Source: Labrenzia sp. DG1229 (lineage in GTDB: Bacteria; Pseudomonadota; Alphaproteobacteria; Rhizobiales; Stappiaceae). Taken from it: a stretch of 64,000 bases of DNA. The position numbers and the translations under genes are program-made. How positions within the stretch are numbered: the stretch's first letter is position 1; each line of letters opens with the position of its first letter. The stretch covers positions 265,404 through 329,403 of the forward strand of contig NZ_KI928917.1 in NCBI RefSeq assembly GCF_000521215.1. The letters are read 5' to 3'. The notes beneath the pieces are model-generated. The model was not told where the DNA came from. It ran no database searches and saw nothing but the letters and a program-made list of their open reading frames with translations. Shown one piece after another: positions 8,178 to 16,957 of the stretch.

Positions 8178-8407
8178 GCTACCGAGAACGAATTGCCTTT
8201 GCGATGTTCAGATCAGGACTGCCAAAGCATGAGGCCAACACACAGCTTGAAGAGCTCCGGAAGATCGAGGAACCGGTCAGCGAGAACATGGGCGACGAAA
8301 TTGATCTGTCGGTTGATTGGGCGCTGAACAAATGGAGCTACCTCAAGCTTGCGGATGCTGCGCTGCTTGAACTTGGCGTCTTGATTGAGGAGGCACGCCG
8401 CTCATGA
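8174..8407 (+). CDS. Small early phage protein, unknown
   Basis: 77 aa, acidic (ENMGDEIDLSVDWALNKWSY) without recognised domain. Overlaps neighbours on both sides by ATGA, placing it firmly in the early operon. Confidence 0.55.
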   Translation: MSYRERIAFAMFRSGLPKHEANTQLEELRKIEEPVSENMGDEIDLSVDWALNKWSYLKLADAALLELGVLIEEARRS

Positions 8408-9024
8408 CCGCCATCGCCAAGATCCACGTCCTGAAAAATCAGGCGAAGCTCGATGACGACACCTATCGTGACATCCTAGAGCGTGAGACCGGCAAGCGGT
8501 CTTCGAAGGGCATGTCGCACGTCGAGCAGCTGAAGGTAATCAGCGCCCTGAAGACCATCGCCCCGAAACAGGATGGCCAGCGCGCAACAGGCAAGTTTGC
8601 AAGAAAGCTCCAGGCGCTCTGGATCGCCGGGTATAATCTCGGCGTTGTCAGCAACAAGTCCGATCAGGCCATGATGGCCTTTTTGAAGCGACAGACCGGG
8701 ATTGAGCATCACCGGTTTCTGCAGGACGGCAATGACGCCAACAAGGCGATTGACGCCCTCAAGCTCTGGATCCGGCGCAAGACCCACAGCGAATTCCTAT
8801 TCACGCGAAAGAAGAACAGATCGCCAATTCAGAACGATTTCCGGTTTCAAGTGTGCATTCATATCTGGTCTCAACTCGTTGCCCTGGACAAGGCACCGGC
8901 AGGAACACTGACGACCTACCTCTATTCGATCGGTGGGCAGGAAGATCTTCGGCAGTTTTCTTCGAATGATTGGATCAGGGCTATGAACCGTCTCGGCAAA
9001 CTGTATCGGTCGGTGACGAAATGA
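8404..9024 (+). CDS. Gp16/GemA-like regulatory protein (DUF1018)
   Basis: 206 aa. The N-terminal half (IHVLKNQAKLDDDTYRDILERETGKRSSKGMSHVEQLKVI..FARKLQALWIAGYNLGVV) is the signature of the Mu Gp16/GemA family, DUF1018. In Mu, GemA influences host gene expression and DNA topology. The C-terminal half (LDKAPAGTLTTYLYSIGGQEDL..) is longer than in the short Mu members. Overlaps the next gene by ATGA. Confidence 0.85.
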   Translation: MTAIAKIHVLKNQAKLDDDTYRDILERETGKRSSKGMSHVEQLKVISALKTIAPKQDGQRATGKFARKLQALWIAGYNLGVVSNKSDQAMMAFLKRQTGIEHHRFLQDGNDANKAIDALKLWIRRKTHSEFLFTRKKNRSPIQNDFRFQVCIHIWSQLVALDKAPAGTLTTYLYSIGGQEDLRQFSSNDWIRAMNRLGKLYRSVTK

Positions 9025-9371
9025 CCAGTGCAATCCCTGCCCACATCGAAACGTATGTCGAGATCCTTGGCGAAGAATTAGCGATCGAGTTCTTCCTAAG
9101 ATTTGGTGGGTCAGAGCAGTATTTTTCGAAATCTCCGAAGCACTCAATGATGTTGGAATTGACGGGGCTTGAGAAATTAACGATGCTCACTGAACGTCTT
9201 GGTTGTGGCCATGTGCGTGTACCTATTCCAAAACCTTGGATCGCAGGGTGTCTATATTTTCGCGGTGCGTCACAAGCAGAAATTGCGCGTCGTTTACATG
9301 TCGACCAGCGCACCGTCGGAAGATGGTTCGCCAAAGGCACCAATCGTGATCAGTTTTGTCTATTGTTGTAG
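9021..9371 (+). CDS. Mor-like transcription activator
   Basis: 116 aa from ATG 9021. An N-terminal dimerisation-type part (YVEILGEELAIEFFLRFGGSEQYF) precedes a C-terminal HTH (IARRLHVDQRTVGRWF), the layout of Mor/C activators of Mu-like phages. Mor turns on middle and late transcription. It is the last gene of the early operon, and a promoter-like region with a dyad follows the cargo gene downstream, which is its likely target. Confidence 0.75.
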   Translation: MTSAIPAHIETYVEILGEELAIEFFLRFGGSEQYFSKSPKHSMMLELTGLEKLTMLTERLGCGHVRVPIPKPWIAGCLYFRGASQAEIARRLHVDQRTVGRWFAKGTNRDQFCLLL

Positions 9372-9377
9372 AAAGCG

Positions 9378-10034
9378 ATGGGTGACAGTTTGTATCCAAA
9401 AATTGTGCGGATTTTCAAAGACCCCGAACACCTTTCAGAAAAGGTTGAGAGATTTGAACTCACTCAACCAGTTTCCGGAGGTTGGGGAGGGGGAAAAATT
9501 GAGATCCATATGAATGAATCAGACTTGGCTGCCGGCATTGATCGCGCAACTAGCTCGTTAATTCCGACTAACGCTGATTTCAAAAGGCTCTGGGCTCTTG
9601 AAGGCGTACTAACTGATTTGGGATTCACACATCACAGGGTTTCATTGGTTGGGCACGAAGAAGACGCTGCTTGGGCAGACACATTTCTTATCGAACCACC
9701 GGCCAGCATCCAAATCAGAAACAAAGCAAATACGTCATCTGAATTTTTTAACCTCCTTCAAGAGTTGGACGAGACGCTTTGCCAATTATCAAACTACATT
9801 CGCGGCATAAATGACCCGACCGTGTTAGACGCACGTATGAAACTGGTTAAAGCATCGGCGGAAGCAATGCGCTGCTACATCGATATAGACAACGCAGATG
9901 GGCCAGAAGAAATCCCTGGTGAAGTTGTCGTTTCGTTTCGAGATCGACTGAAGAAGATCGATTGGTCATCTGTTTCAGATCAGGCAAACAAGTGGGTTCA
10001 GACGATTGTCAGGATACTAGGCACATTCGGCTAG
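9378..10034 (+). CDS. Unknown cargo protein between regulator and lysis genes
   Basis: 218 aa, ATG 9378 six bases after the Mor-like stop. It is clearly AT-richer than its neighbours and uses codons such as TTA and ATA rarely seen around it, suggesting later gain. The sequence is mostly helical and acidic, with a WGGGK stretch near the start and a C-terminal RLKKIDWSSVSDQANKW part, and no recognised domain. The slot after the early operon is a common place for phage morons (defence or exclusion genes). No function is claimed. Confidence 0.65.
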   Translation: MGDSLYPKIVRIFKDPEHLSEKVERFELTQPVSGGWGGGKIEIHMNESDLAAGIDRATSSLIPTNADFKRLWALEGVLTDLGFTHHRVSLVGHEEDAAWADTFLIEPPASIQIRNKANTSSEFFNLLQELDETLCQLSNYIRGINDPTVLDARMKLVKASAEAMRCYIDIDNADGPEEIPGEVVVSFRDRLKKIDWSSVSDQANKWVQTIVRILGTFG

Positions 10035-10044
10035 AGCGAGTTAT

Positions 10045-10082
10045 TTGACAGCCAGCTCTTTGCAATTCAACATCGATTGTTG
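10045..10082 (+). promoter_or_regulatory. Candidate activator-dependent middle/late promoter
   Basis: A perfect -35 TTGACA (10045-10050) is followed after 17 nt by a poor -10 (CAACAT, 10068-10073) that overlaps a dyad CAACA-TCGAT-TGTTG (10068-10082). It lies upstream of the lysis and head genes. A good -35 with a poor -10 and a dyad is what an activated phage promoter would look like; binding by the Mor-like protein is inference. Confidence 0.45.
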
Positions 10083-10202
10083 CTTCCTCATTCTTTGTCT
10101 GTTGCCTCGCCCCCACACCCGTCAGGGTGCGTAGAAATCCCATAATTCGCCATCCTGCACCGGACCCTTTGGAACCACTGTCCAAAATCCGGAGACAGAG
10201 AT

Positions 10203-11177
10203 GTGACCGCCCAATCTTCCCAACCTCCCTATGACCTGCGTCTGCTGCCCTGGACGGGTGGCAATGAAGGTTTCGTTGCCCGCTGGTACAAGGACCCGAC
10301 CGGCACCCCGACCATTGGCTACGGCTTCACGTGGGGCTCTCCGGTCTTCCGCAGCTGGTGGATGACAAAGCACGGCAGCAAGATGCGGCCGGGCGACACC
10401 ATCTCCAAGACTGATGCGCTCAAGGTCTTGCGCATTCTGATCGACGAAGACTATGCGCCCCCTGTCCTGAAAAAACTGAAGGCGTCATCCGCCGATGTCA
10501 CCCGGCACGCGATCGCTGCCAGCATCGACATGGCCTATAATTGCGGGCCCGGCGCCCTGTCTTGGAAGTGGTTCAAAAGTCTCTTGGCTGGCAAGATCCA
10601 CGATGCTGCAACACGCTATCGGGTCACTGCCACTACGTCCAAAGGCCGCCGCCTGCCCGGCCTGGTTCACCGCCGCAAGGAAGGCGCGAATATCCTTGAA
10701 CACAACATCTGGCCCACTTGGGTGAAGACACCCAAGACGGGCAATATTGCCCATGTCGCAGAAGTTTTGCCCAACTGGCAACTTCACACGGATGACTTCT
10801 GGAAAGGTATCAGCTGGCTTGAGCAGCTGAAGTTCTTGAAGCCGTCCGCACGGGAAGATGTCGCGCAACTGCGTGCCGGGATCCTTGCGTTTCAGAAACA
10901 GCATCCGCAACTCGCCAATGACGGGATCCTTGGCCGTGCCACGCTCGACCAAATCCAACGCGTCGTCGACTTGAAGACGAAGGCCAGCCATTCGACAGCT
11001 GCCGGTGCGGCCGGATCAGGAGCCGGGATGGTTGAGACAGGCACTGTGTCGACCGGGTACGGCGACATTGTAATTGTCGGCAGTCTCCTAATCTCAGCAA
11101 TCGTTCTTGGCTATTTCGCCTGGACATATCGCGATGAAGTCAAACTCGCCCTCAAAACCATCGGGAGAAAGCTATGA
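10203..11177 (+). CDS. Endolysin: lysozyme-like + peptidoglycan-binding + C-terminal membrane segment
   Basis: 324 aa from GTG 10203 (ATG 10201 is closed by TGA). Residues ~12-170 form a lysozyme-like domain with the candidate catalytic Glu22 (GGNEGF) and TIGYG at 37-41. A PG_binding_1-type domain follows (~218-258: AQLRAGILAFQKQH..NDGILGRATLDQIQ). After a Gly/Ala linker there is one hydrophobic segment (~288-308) and a basic tail. It would cut peptidoglycan at the end of the phage cycle. A C-terminal anchor is unusual for a holin-released enzyme. Overlaps the holin gene by ATGA. Confidence 0.85.
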   Translation: MTAQSSQPPYDLRLLPWTGGNEGFVARWYKDPTGTPTIGYGFTWGSPVFRSWWMTKHGSKMRPGDTISKTDALKVLRILIDEDYAPPVLKKLKASSADVTRHAIAASIDMAYNCGPGALSWKWFKSLLAGKIHDAATRYRVTATTSKGRRLPGLVHRRKEGANILEHNIWPTWVKTPKTGNIAHVAEVLPNWQLHTDDFWKGISWLEQLKFLKPSAREDVAQLRAGILAFQKQHPQLANDGILGRATLDQIQRVVDLKTKASHSTAAGAAGSGAGMVETGTVSTGYGDIVIVGSLLISAIVLGYFAWTYRDEVKLALKTIGRKL

Positions 11178-11707
11178 CCCCGTTTGCTGCCATTGCACTT
11201 CAGGTCGGTGCGACCGCCATTTCTGGCCTTCTGCGCCGCCGAGGCGGCGAAGCCGGAAAGATCGTCGCGGACGTTGCGGACAATACCGTTGTGCGTGTCG
11301 CCCAATCTTTGGGTGTTGCGCCGACCGAACAAGCAATCTCCGACCTTTGGGACAAGGATCCGAGTGCGGTCACTGAAGCCATCCATCAAGTCGATGCCGA
11401 GCTTGGCGAAATGGCCAAGGCTGCCAGCGAAGCAACGCAGTCCTATCATGATCTGATCAAGGAGGACCGGGAAAGCGCTTCCCTCCTGACCCGGATCTGG
11501 CGTCCGCTCAACGGAGTTCTGTTCGCATGGTCCTGTCTCGCCCTGATCATGTCCTTCTGCTACCTCATGATGACGGGCGACGTGCAGACCATTGCCAACG
11601 CTTCTGTTGCATATGGCTTTCTTGGCACTGTTCTGGGGACGTGGGCCGGCGTTGTCGGTGTCTATGTCTGGCGGCGGACAGACGAAAAGAAAGCCGGTTC
11701 GACCTGA
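11174..11707 (+). CDS. Holin-like 3TM protein
   Basis: 177 aa. Two clear hydrophobic segments at ~110-150 (VLFAWSCLALIMSFCYLMM, and YGFLGTVLGTWAGVVGVYVW) and a weaker N-terminal one. The acidic amphipathic middle and overall layout match the 3TM holin family used in phage and gene transfer agent release. It stands directly after the endolysin (ATGA overlap), as expected for a lysis cassette. Confidence 0.8.
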   Translation: MTPFAAIALQVGATAISGLLRRRGGEAGKIVADVADNTVVRVAQSLGVAPTEQAISDLWDKDPSAVTEAIHQVDAELGEMAKAASEATQSYHDLIKEDRESASLLTRIWRPLNGVLFAWSCLALIMSFCYLMMTGDVQTIANASVAYGFLGTVLGTWAGVVGVYVWRRTDEKKAGST

Positions 11708-12030
11708 TGATGGGTGATCTGCGAAACTGGTTTGGTGTCGCTGCACTCGCCGTCTCGCTGGCGACAACGATCTATGCATTCCTGACGTCCAAGGCCAAGG
11801 CTAACTCCGAACACCTGAAAAGCGTCGACAAGACCCTAACGGATCTGGACCGGCGTGTGCAGTCGATCGAAGCCGAACAAAAGCACATGCCGTCCAAGGA
11901 CGATGTCAATCAGCTGAAACTGGACATCGCCGAAATGAAGGGCGCGATGCAAGCCCTCGATGGTGAAGTCAAGGGCGTCTCCCGGACGATACGCCGAGTC
12001 GAAGACCATCTCATTAAGGAGGGCAAATAG
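11707..12030 (+). CDS. DUF2730 family protein (Mu Gp25-like)
   Basis: 107 aa from ATG 11707, overlapping the holin stop. One N-terminal transmembrane helix (FGVAALAVSLATTIYAFLTS), then a long heptad-patterned coiled coil (VDKTLTDLDRRVQSIEAEQ...). This matches DUF2730 of Mu-like phages and may act as a spanin- or antiholin-like lysis helper; the role is not established. Confidence 0.75.
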   Translation: MMGDLRNWFGVAALAVSLATTIYAFLTSKAKANSEHLKSVDKTLTDLDRRVQSIEAEQKHMPSKDDVNQLKLDIAEMKGAMQALDGEVKGVSRTIRRVEDHLIKEGK

Positions 12031-12327
12031 GTGAGTTACTCCGACATTGTGGATGAAGACTGCCGCCTCATCATCTTGAAAGAACTGGCAAGGCAAAACG
12101 ATCTTCGATTGAACGAAACCATCCTCATGCGGGTCCTGGAGCGGTTCGGTCATCTAAAGACGCGCAACTATGTCCGTACGCAGATCCGCAAGCTTGAAGA
12201 CCTGAGTGCCGTCAAGGTGAGTGAAGTTGGCTCAGTCCTTGTCGCGCAAATCCTTCAGACAGGCGTCGACCACATTGAGCGCCGCTGTTTCCTTGAAGGC
12301 GTCGGCCGGCCATCGGCGGAGGGCTGA
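12031..12327 (+). CDS. Mu Gp26-like winged-helix phage protein
   Basis: 98 aa with GTG start, immediately after the preceding stop. It reads as a winged helix (RLIILKELARQNDLRLNETILMRVLERFGH..YVRTQIRKLEDLSAVKV), the small phage protein found before the terminase small subunit in Mu-like genomes. Function unknown. Confidence 0.75.
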   Translation: MSYSDIVDEDCRLIILKELARQNDLRLNETILMRVLERFGHLKTRNYVRTQIRKLEDLSAVKVSEVGSVLVAQILQTGVDHIERRCFLEGVGRPSAEG

Positions 12328-12924
12328 ATGTCCAAGCGTCGTTCCGGCCGTGGCCGACTGTCAGCGATCGAGCAGCTCCCTCCTGAGTCTGAAGACATCA
12401 TTGTTTGGGCCGCCAAGGAACTGGCGAAGCGAGAACGCACCCAAAGAGAAATCTATGAGGAATTCTATCTGAAGCTCGAGGAGCTGCAGCGAGACTTTCG
12501 CGGTGAGCTTGAATTCAAGATCCCGTCCATGTCTGCCTTCAACCGCTATTCGATCAAGCAGGCCCATCTCACCCGACGCCTTGAGGACACCAGGGCGATC
12601 GCCAGTTCAATCGCCTCCAACTTTGACGCAGAAGCATCCGACGATCTCACCCTGATCGCGGCAGAGGCCATCAAGACACTCACTTTCGAGATCCTGACCG
12701 ATGCCGGTGAAAGCGGTATTGCGCCCAAGGATGCCATGAGCCTTGCCAACGCGCTTCGAGCTGCCTGCCAGGCACAAGGTGTCTCGACGCAGCGCCGGCA
12801 GAAGGTCGAGAAGGAATTTGCAGCCAAGACCAGGGAAGCCGTCGACAAGGTTGCCAAGGTCAAAGGCCTCACTGCTGAAACCGCAGAATCCATCAAGTCG
12901 CAAATTCTGGGCGTTGCCACATGA
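12328..12924 (+). CDS. DUF3486 protein, probable small terminase subunit (Gp27)
   Basis: 198 aa. Starts MSKRRSGRGRLSAIEQLPPE, the classic DUF3486/Gp27 opening, with an HTH-like IYEEFYLKLEELQR region and PSMSAFNRYSIK. In Mu-like phages the protein precedes the large terminase and probably recognises the packaging DNA. It overlaps the terminase gene by ATGA. Confidence 0.85.
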   Translation: MSKRRSGRGRLSAIEQLPPESEDIIVWAAKELAKRERTQREIYEEFYLKLEELQRDFRGELEFKIPSMSAFNRYSIKQAHLTRRLEDTRAIASSIASNFDAEASDDLTLIAAEAIKTLTFEILTDAGESGIAPKDAMSLANALRAACQAQGVSTQRRQKVEKEFAAKTREAVDKVAKVKGLTAETAESIKSQILGVAT

Positions 12925-14579
12925 ACGCGCCGATCTCACGGGAAGACTGGCAGAAGCTCCGGGCTGAGACTGTCACGGCGATTGATGATCTGGCTGCCGA
13001 TCTCGGCATGCCGAAAGTGCTCTTGCCCTACCAGTCCAAGGCAGTCGGGCTGCTTGAAAGCACAGGGGTAGAAGTCCTTTTCGTTGAGAAGTCGCGCCGG
13101 ATCGGTATGACATGGGGGCTTTCCTCCTATGCAGTCCTGAAGGCTTCCAAGTCGAAGAAGGCGGGCGGCATGGACGCCATGTACATCTCCTATTCGCAGG
13201 AGATGACGCGCGAGTTTATCGACGCTTGCGCCATGTGGTCCCGCGCCTATGCCGAAGCTGCAATCTCACAGGACGAATTCCTGTTTGAGGATACCGACCC
13301 GAACAATCCCGATGAAACCCGGCACATCAAAGCCTTCCGTATCCAGTTTGCCTCAGGCTTCGAGATCCTTGCCCTGTCTTCAGCGCCGCGCTCCCTGCGT
13401 GGCAAGCAGGGTCTTGTCATCATCGACGAAGCCGCCTTCGTTGAGAACCTGAAAGAGTTGTTGAAGGCCGCTATGGCCTTCCTCATGTGGGGCGGTCAGG
13501 TTGTCGTCTGTTCGACACATGACGGCACCGAAAACGAATTCAACGTCCAGGTCCAGGACATCCTTTCGGAGCGAAGTCCATACGCACACATGCGGGTCGA
13601 TTTCGACGATGCGCTGAAGGACGGGCTTTATGAACGGATCTGTTTCGTCCAGGGTAAGGAATGGTCGCCAGAGGGCGAAGCCGAGTGGCGGCAGAAGATC
13701 ATCGACTTTTATGGTGACGGTGCCGACGAAGAGCTGTTCTGCGTTCCAAGCCAAGGATCGGGTGCCTGGTTGCCGGCACCGCTGATCGAAGCGCGGATGA
13801 AAGAAGAGGGCGAAGTCCTTCGTCTGGAGCTGCCGGCCAACTATCTGCATCTCAATCAACTTCAACAGGCCATGCTGATCGCGCCCTTTTTGGCAAATCT
13901 GTCAGCAGCCCTGGAAAGATTGCCCGACGACGTTCTGTTTTCCTTCGGCTTCGACTTCGGCCGGGTGGCTGACCTTACCACTGGCAGCCTGCTCGCCATC
14001 GAAAGGAACCTGAAGCGCCGGGAAGCTCTGTCGTTCGAACTGCGTAACGTTCCGGGCAAAGAGCAAAAGCTCATTACCAAGATGGTTTTGAAGGCTGTGC
14101 GATCGCGTCTGGTCGGAGCCGCCTTCGATGCGACCGGCATGGGCTGGACGGTTGCTGAGGACATGGGCCGGATCTTCGGCCTGCGCGAGGACCCGGAAGG
14201 TGCCGGCCTTGTCATGGCCATCCACTTTTCGGAAAGCTGGTACCGGACGGAAATGCCGCCGCTTAAAGCGGCCTTTGAAGACGACATGCTTTCCCTGATC
14301 GCCGATCGGGACCATGTGACCGATCTTCGCTCAGTGAAACTGATCAGGGGCATTCCACGCGTGCCGCCAGTGCGCGAGGGAGAAAAGGGCAAGAAACGCC
14401 ACGGCGACTATGCCATTTCCCTTGCCCTTGCCCACTATGCCAGCCGCATGCAGTGGCGCGAGTTCGATTACACGCCCGTCCCTGCCCCTCCTGGCCGCTA
14501 CGACGAAACCTCCGACTATGGCGACGATGACGGCCCTTATCGCATGGGCTCGATGCGTCGATCGAAAGGGACCTACTGA
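12921..14579 (+). CDS. Terminase large subunit (Mu Gp28-like)
   Basis: 552 aa, matching the Mu Gp28 family in length. An ATPase part begins VLLPYQSKAVGLLESTGVEVLFVEKSRRIGMTWG, where SRRIGMTW serves as the Walker-A-like motif. Walker B is GLVIIDEAAFVE. A nuclease domain with acidic residues follows (FSFGFDFGRVADLTTG, GAAFDATGMGW, DYAISLALA). It pumps DNA by a headful mechanism together with the portal protein encoded next. Confidence 0.93.
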   Translation: MNAPISREDWQKLRAETVTAIDDLAADLGMPKVLLPYQSKAVGLLESTGVEVLFVEKSRRIGMTWGLSSYAVLKASKSKKAGGMDAMYISYSQEMTREFIDACAMWSRAYAEAAISQDEFLFEDTDPNNPDETRHIKAFRIQFASGFEILALSSAPRSLRGKQGLVIIDEAAFVENLKELLKAAMAFLMWGGQVVVCSTHDGTENEFNVQVQDILSERSPYAHMRVDFDDALKDGLYERICFVQGKEWSPEGEAEWRQKIIDFYGDGADEELFCVPSQGSGAWLPAPLIEARMKEEGEVLRLELPANYLHLNQLQQAMLIAPFLANLSAALERLPDDVLFSFGFDFGRVADLTTGSLLAIERNLKRREALSFELRNVPGKEQKLITKMVLKAVRSRLVGAAFDATGMGWTVAEDMGRIFGLREDPEGAGLVMAIHFSESWYRTEMPPLKAAFEDDMLSLIADRDHVTDLRSVKLIRGIPRVPPVREGEKGKKRHGDYAISLALAHYASRMQWREFDYTPVPAPPGRYDETSDYGDDDGPYRMGSMRRSKGTY

Positions 14580-16162
14580 TGGCAACGCCGCCGCTTGTCG
14601 ACCAATACGGCCGCCCGATTTCCTCCCGGAGCCTGAAGAAAGAACAGGCTGACGTGAATGTGCAGGCCGTTCACCGGTCCAGTTCCCTGCATCCGGCAAC
14701 CGGCCTGACGCCGCCACGCCTTGCCCGGATCCTGCGTGACAGTATCGACGGTGATCCGGAACTGTATCTTGCCCTTGCCGAGGACATGGAAGAACGGAAC
14801 GAACACTATGCCGGCGTGCTTGGAACGCGAAAGCGGCAAGTGTCCAGTCTGGAAATCACCGTTGAAGCGGTGAGTGATGAGGCCGAAGATGTTCGCGATG
14901 CAGATCTGGTACGCGAGATCGTTGAGCGTGATGTCTTCCGCGATGAGCTGTTCGATATCCTTGACGCGATCGGCAAAGGCTTTTCCGCAACCGAGATCCT
15001 CTGGGATACGTCCGAAGGCGATTGGCGGCCGAAGGCGTTCAAGTGGCGGGATCCGCGCTGGTTCCGGTTCCATCCCGACAATCCGGAAATGCTGCTGTTG
15101 CGCGCGCCGGGAGGTGACGAACCGCTCAATGCCTTCGGCTGGATCACCCACTTCGGCAAGGCCAAATCGGGTTTGCCCATCCGGGGCGGTTTGGCACGCG
15201 GTGCCGCCTGGGCGTTCCTGTTTAAATCCTTCACCATGAAGGATTGGGCGATCTTCTGCGAAGCCTATGGCCAGCCGTTGCGCCTGGGCAAATATGGCGC
15301 TGGCGCAACCGACGAAGACAAGAAAAAGCTCCTGCAGGCGGTCGCCAATATCGGCAGCGACTATGCGGCCATCGTGCCGGACAGCATGCTGATTGAATTT
15401 GTTCAGGCAAAACTGAGCGGCTCGCATGATCTTTACGAACAGCGGGCAAACTGGCTCGATCAGCAAACCTCGAAACTTGTTCTTGGCCAGACACAGACCA
15501 CCGACGCAACGGCTGGCGGTTACGCCACTTCCAAGGTCCATGACGGTGTGCGCGAGGATATCGAGCAAGCTGACTGCCGGCAGATCAGCGCAACGCTCAA
15601 CCGCGATCTGGTCAAGCCGCTGATCGGACTGAACTACGGTCCGCGCCGGAAGTACCCGATCATCAAAATCGGCCGACCTGACGAAGTCGACGTCAAGCAG
15701 CTGGTTGAGAATGTCGCCAAACTGGTTCCGCTCGGCCTGAAGGTCGGCATGTCAACCATGCGCGACAAGATAGGTCTGCCGGATCCGGACGAGGACGAGG
15801 AGCTGCTCGTTCCAACTTCAGCCACCAAACAGGAGCCGGCTGAAGACGAAGAGGACCAGGACGAAGAGCAAGACAAACCCGGCAAGGCGCGAGCCTTCCG
15901 GTCACTGCCGGCACAGCGTCAACCCGATGCCTACGATCGGGCAATTGACGGGATCCTTGACGATGAAGGCTGGGTCCCACTGGTCGGGCCTATCATTGAA
16001 GGGTTGGAAGAGGAGCTTGCGGACGCCACTTCGATCGACGAAGCGCGCGCCATGTTCCAACGGCGTCTTGAAGCTTTGGGTGTCACGGCACTCGCTGACA
16101 AACTTGCACAGGCAAGTTTCGCGGCCCGGGTCTCTGGGGAAGTCGGCGAGGACGTTGACTGA
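14579..16162 (+). CDS. Portal protein (DUF935, Gp29-like)
   Basis: 527 aa. Family features: VNVQAVHRSSSLHPATGLTPPRLARILRDSIDGDP near the start, ETRKRQVSSLEI, the FSATEILWD stretch, RKYPIIKI. The acidic C-terminal linker (DEDEELLVPTS.. EDEEDQDEEQ) is an extra. The portal forms the DNA entry ring of the capsid. Start ATG 14579 shares a base with the terminase TGA. Confidence 0.93.
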   Translation: MATPPLVDQYGRPISSRSLKKEQADVNVQAVHRSSSLHPATGLTPPRLARILRDSIDGDPELYLALAEDMEERNEHYAGVLGTRKRQVSSLEITVEAVSDEAEDVRDADLVREIVERDVFRDELFDILDAIGKGFSATEILWDTSEGDWRPKAFKWRDPRWFRFHPDNPEMLLLRAPGGDEPLNAFGWITHFGKAKSGLPIRGGLARGAAWAFLFKSFTMKDWAIFCEAYGQPLRLGKYGAGATDEDKKKLLQAVANIGSDYAAIVPDSMLIEFVQAKLSGSHDLYEQRANWLDQQTSKLVLGQTQTTDATAGGYATSKVHDGVREDIEQADCRQISATLNRDLVKPLIGLNYGPRRKYPIIKIGRPDEVDVKQLVENVAKLVPLGLKVGMSTMRDKIGLPDPDEDEELLVPTSATKQEPAEDEEDQDEEQDKPGKARAFRSLPAQRQPDAYDRAIDGILDDEGWVPLVGPIIEGLEEELADATSIDEARAMFQRRLEALGVTALADKLAQASFAARVSGEVGEDVD

Positions 16163-16164
16163 TC

Positions 16165-16950
16165 ATGCCGGCCGACTTCACACCCTTGCCGCCGCGTGCT
16201 GCGATCGCAGCCCTTCAGACACGCGGCTTCACCCTTCGCCCTACCTTTGCGTGGCAAGACGTTTATGCTGAAGATCACGCGGCCATGTTCACGGTCGCCA
16301 AATCGGCAGGGCATGACATCTTGAGCGAGATCTGGAACGCACTTTTAAAGGCGCTTGAAGACGGTGAAACCTTCGAGACATTCGCGCGCCGTATCAAACC
16401 GGAGCTGGTCCGCAAAGGTTGGTGGGGCGAAGCGATCGAAGAAGATCCGGACACTGGTGAACCGGTCAAGGTTCGGCTCGGATCGATGCGCCGGCTGCGC
16501 ACGATCTTTGATGCCAACATGAATGTTTCCTATGCGGCCGGCCACTGGTCGATGTTCGAGGATCTGAGATCGAGCCGTCCCTTCCTTCGCTATGTGGCTG
16601 TCCAGGACGGCTTGACCAGACCGGAACACCAGCGCCTGCACAATGTCGTCTTGCCGGTCGATCATGAGTTCTGGAACCTCTACGCACCGCCCAACGGCTG
16701 GAATTGCCGCTGCGCGCTTCAAAGCCTGTCACAGCGCGATATCGATCGCCTTGTGGCTGAGGGCGAAGACCTGAAATTCGATCCGCCCCCTATCTCCTTT
16801 CAGGAATGGACGAACAAGCGGACAGGCGAAGTCAGACAGGTTCCAGATGGGATTGATCCGGGTTGGGATTACAATCCCGGTCGGGCCGGGCATGAGGCGA
16901 CGATGGAACGGTTGCTGCAGCGTGTTCCGCCCGAGTTTTCGGATGAATAG
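16165..16950 (+). CDS. Mu F-like head morphogenesis protein (Gp30)
   Basis: 261 aa. The C-terminal half has the SPP1 gp7/Mu F hallmark (RPFLRYVAVQDGLTRPEHQRLHN..PPNGWNCRCALQSLSQRD). It is a minor head protein acting in capsid assembly and DNA injection. It stands two bases after the portal and is the last gene before an inserted antisense gene. Confidence 0.92.
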   Translation: MPADFTPLPPRAAIAALQTRGFTLRPTFAWQDVYAEDHAAMFTVAKSAGHDILSEIWNALLKALEDGETFETFARRIKPELVRKGWWGEAIEEDPDTGEPVKVRLGSMRRLRTIFDANMNVSYAAGHWSMFEDLRSSRPFLRYVAVQDGLTRPEHQRLHNVVLPVDHEFWNLYAPPNGWNCRCALQSLSQRDIDRLVAEGEDLKFDPPPISFQEWTNKRTGEVRQVPDGIDPGWDYNPGRAGHEATMERLLQRVPPEFSDE

Positions 16951-16957
16951 GTTTTCA

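Noticed and set aside
9199-9513. ORF bridging Mor-like gene and the cargo gene
   Set aside because: Overlaps both in another frame; Mor-like HTH and the downstream ATG 9378 explain the region better.
13247-14392. Minus-strand ORFs inside the terminase gene
   Set aside because: Shadows of the terminase frame without supporting features.
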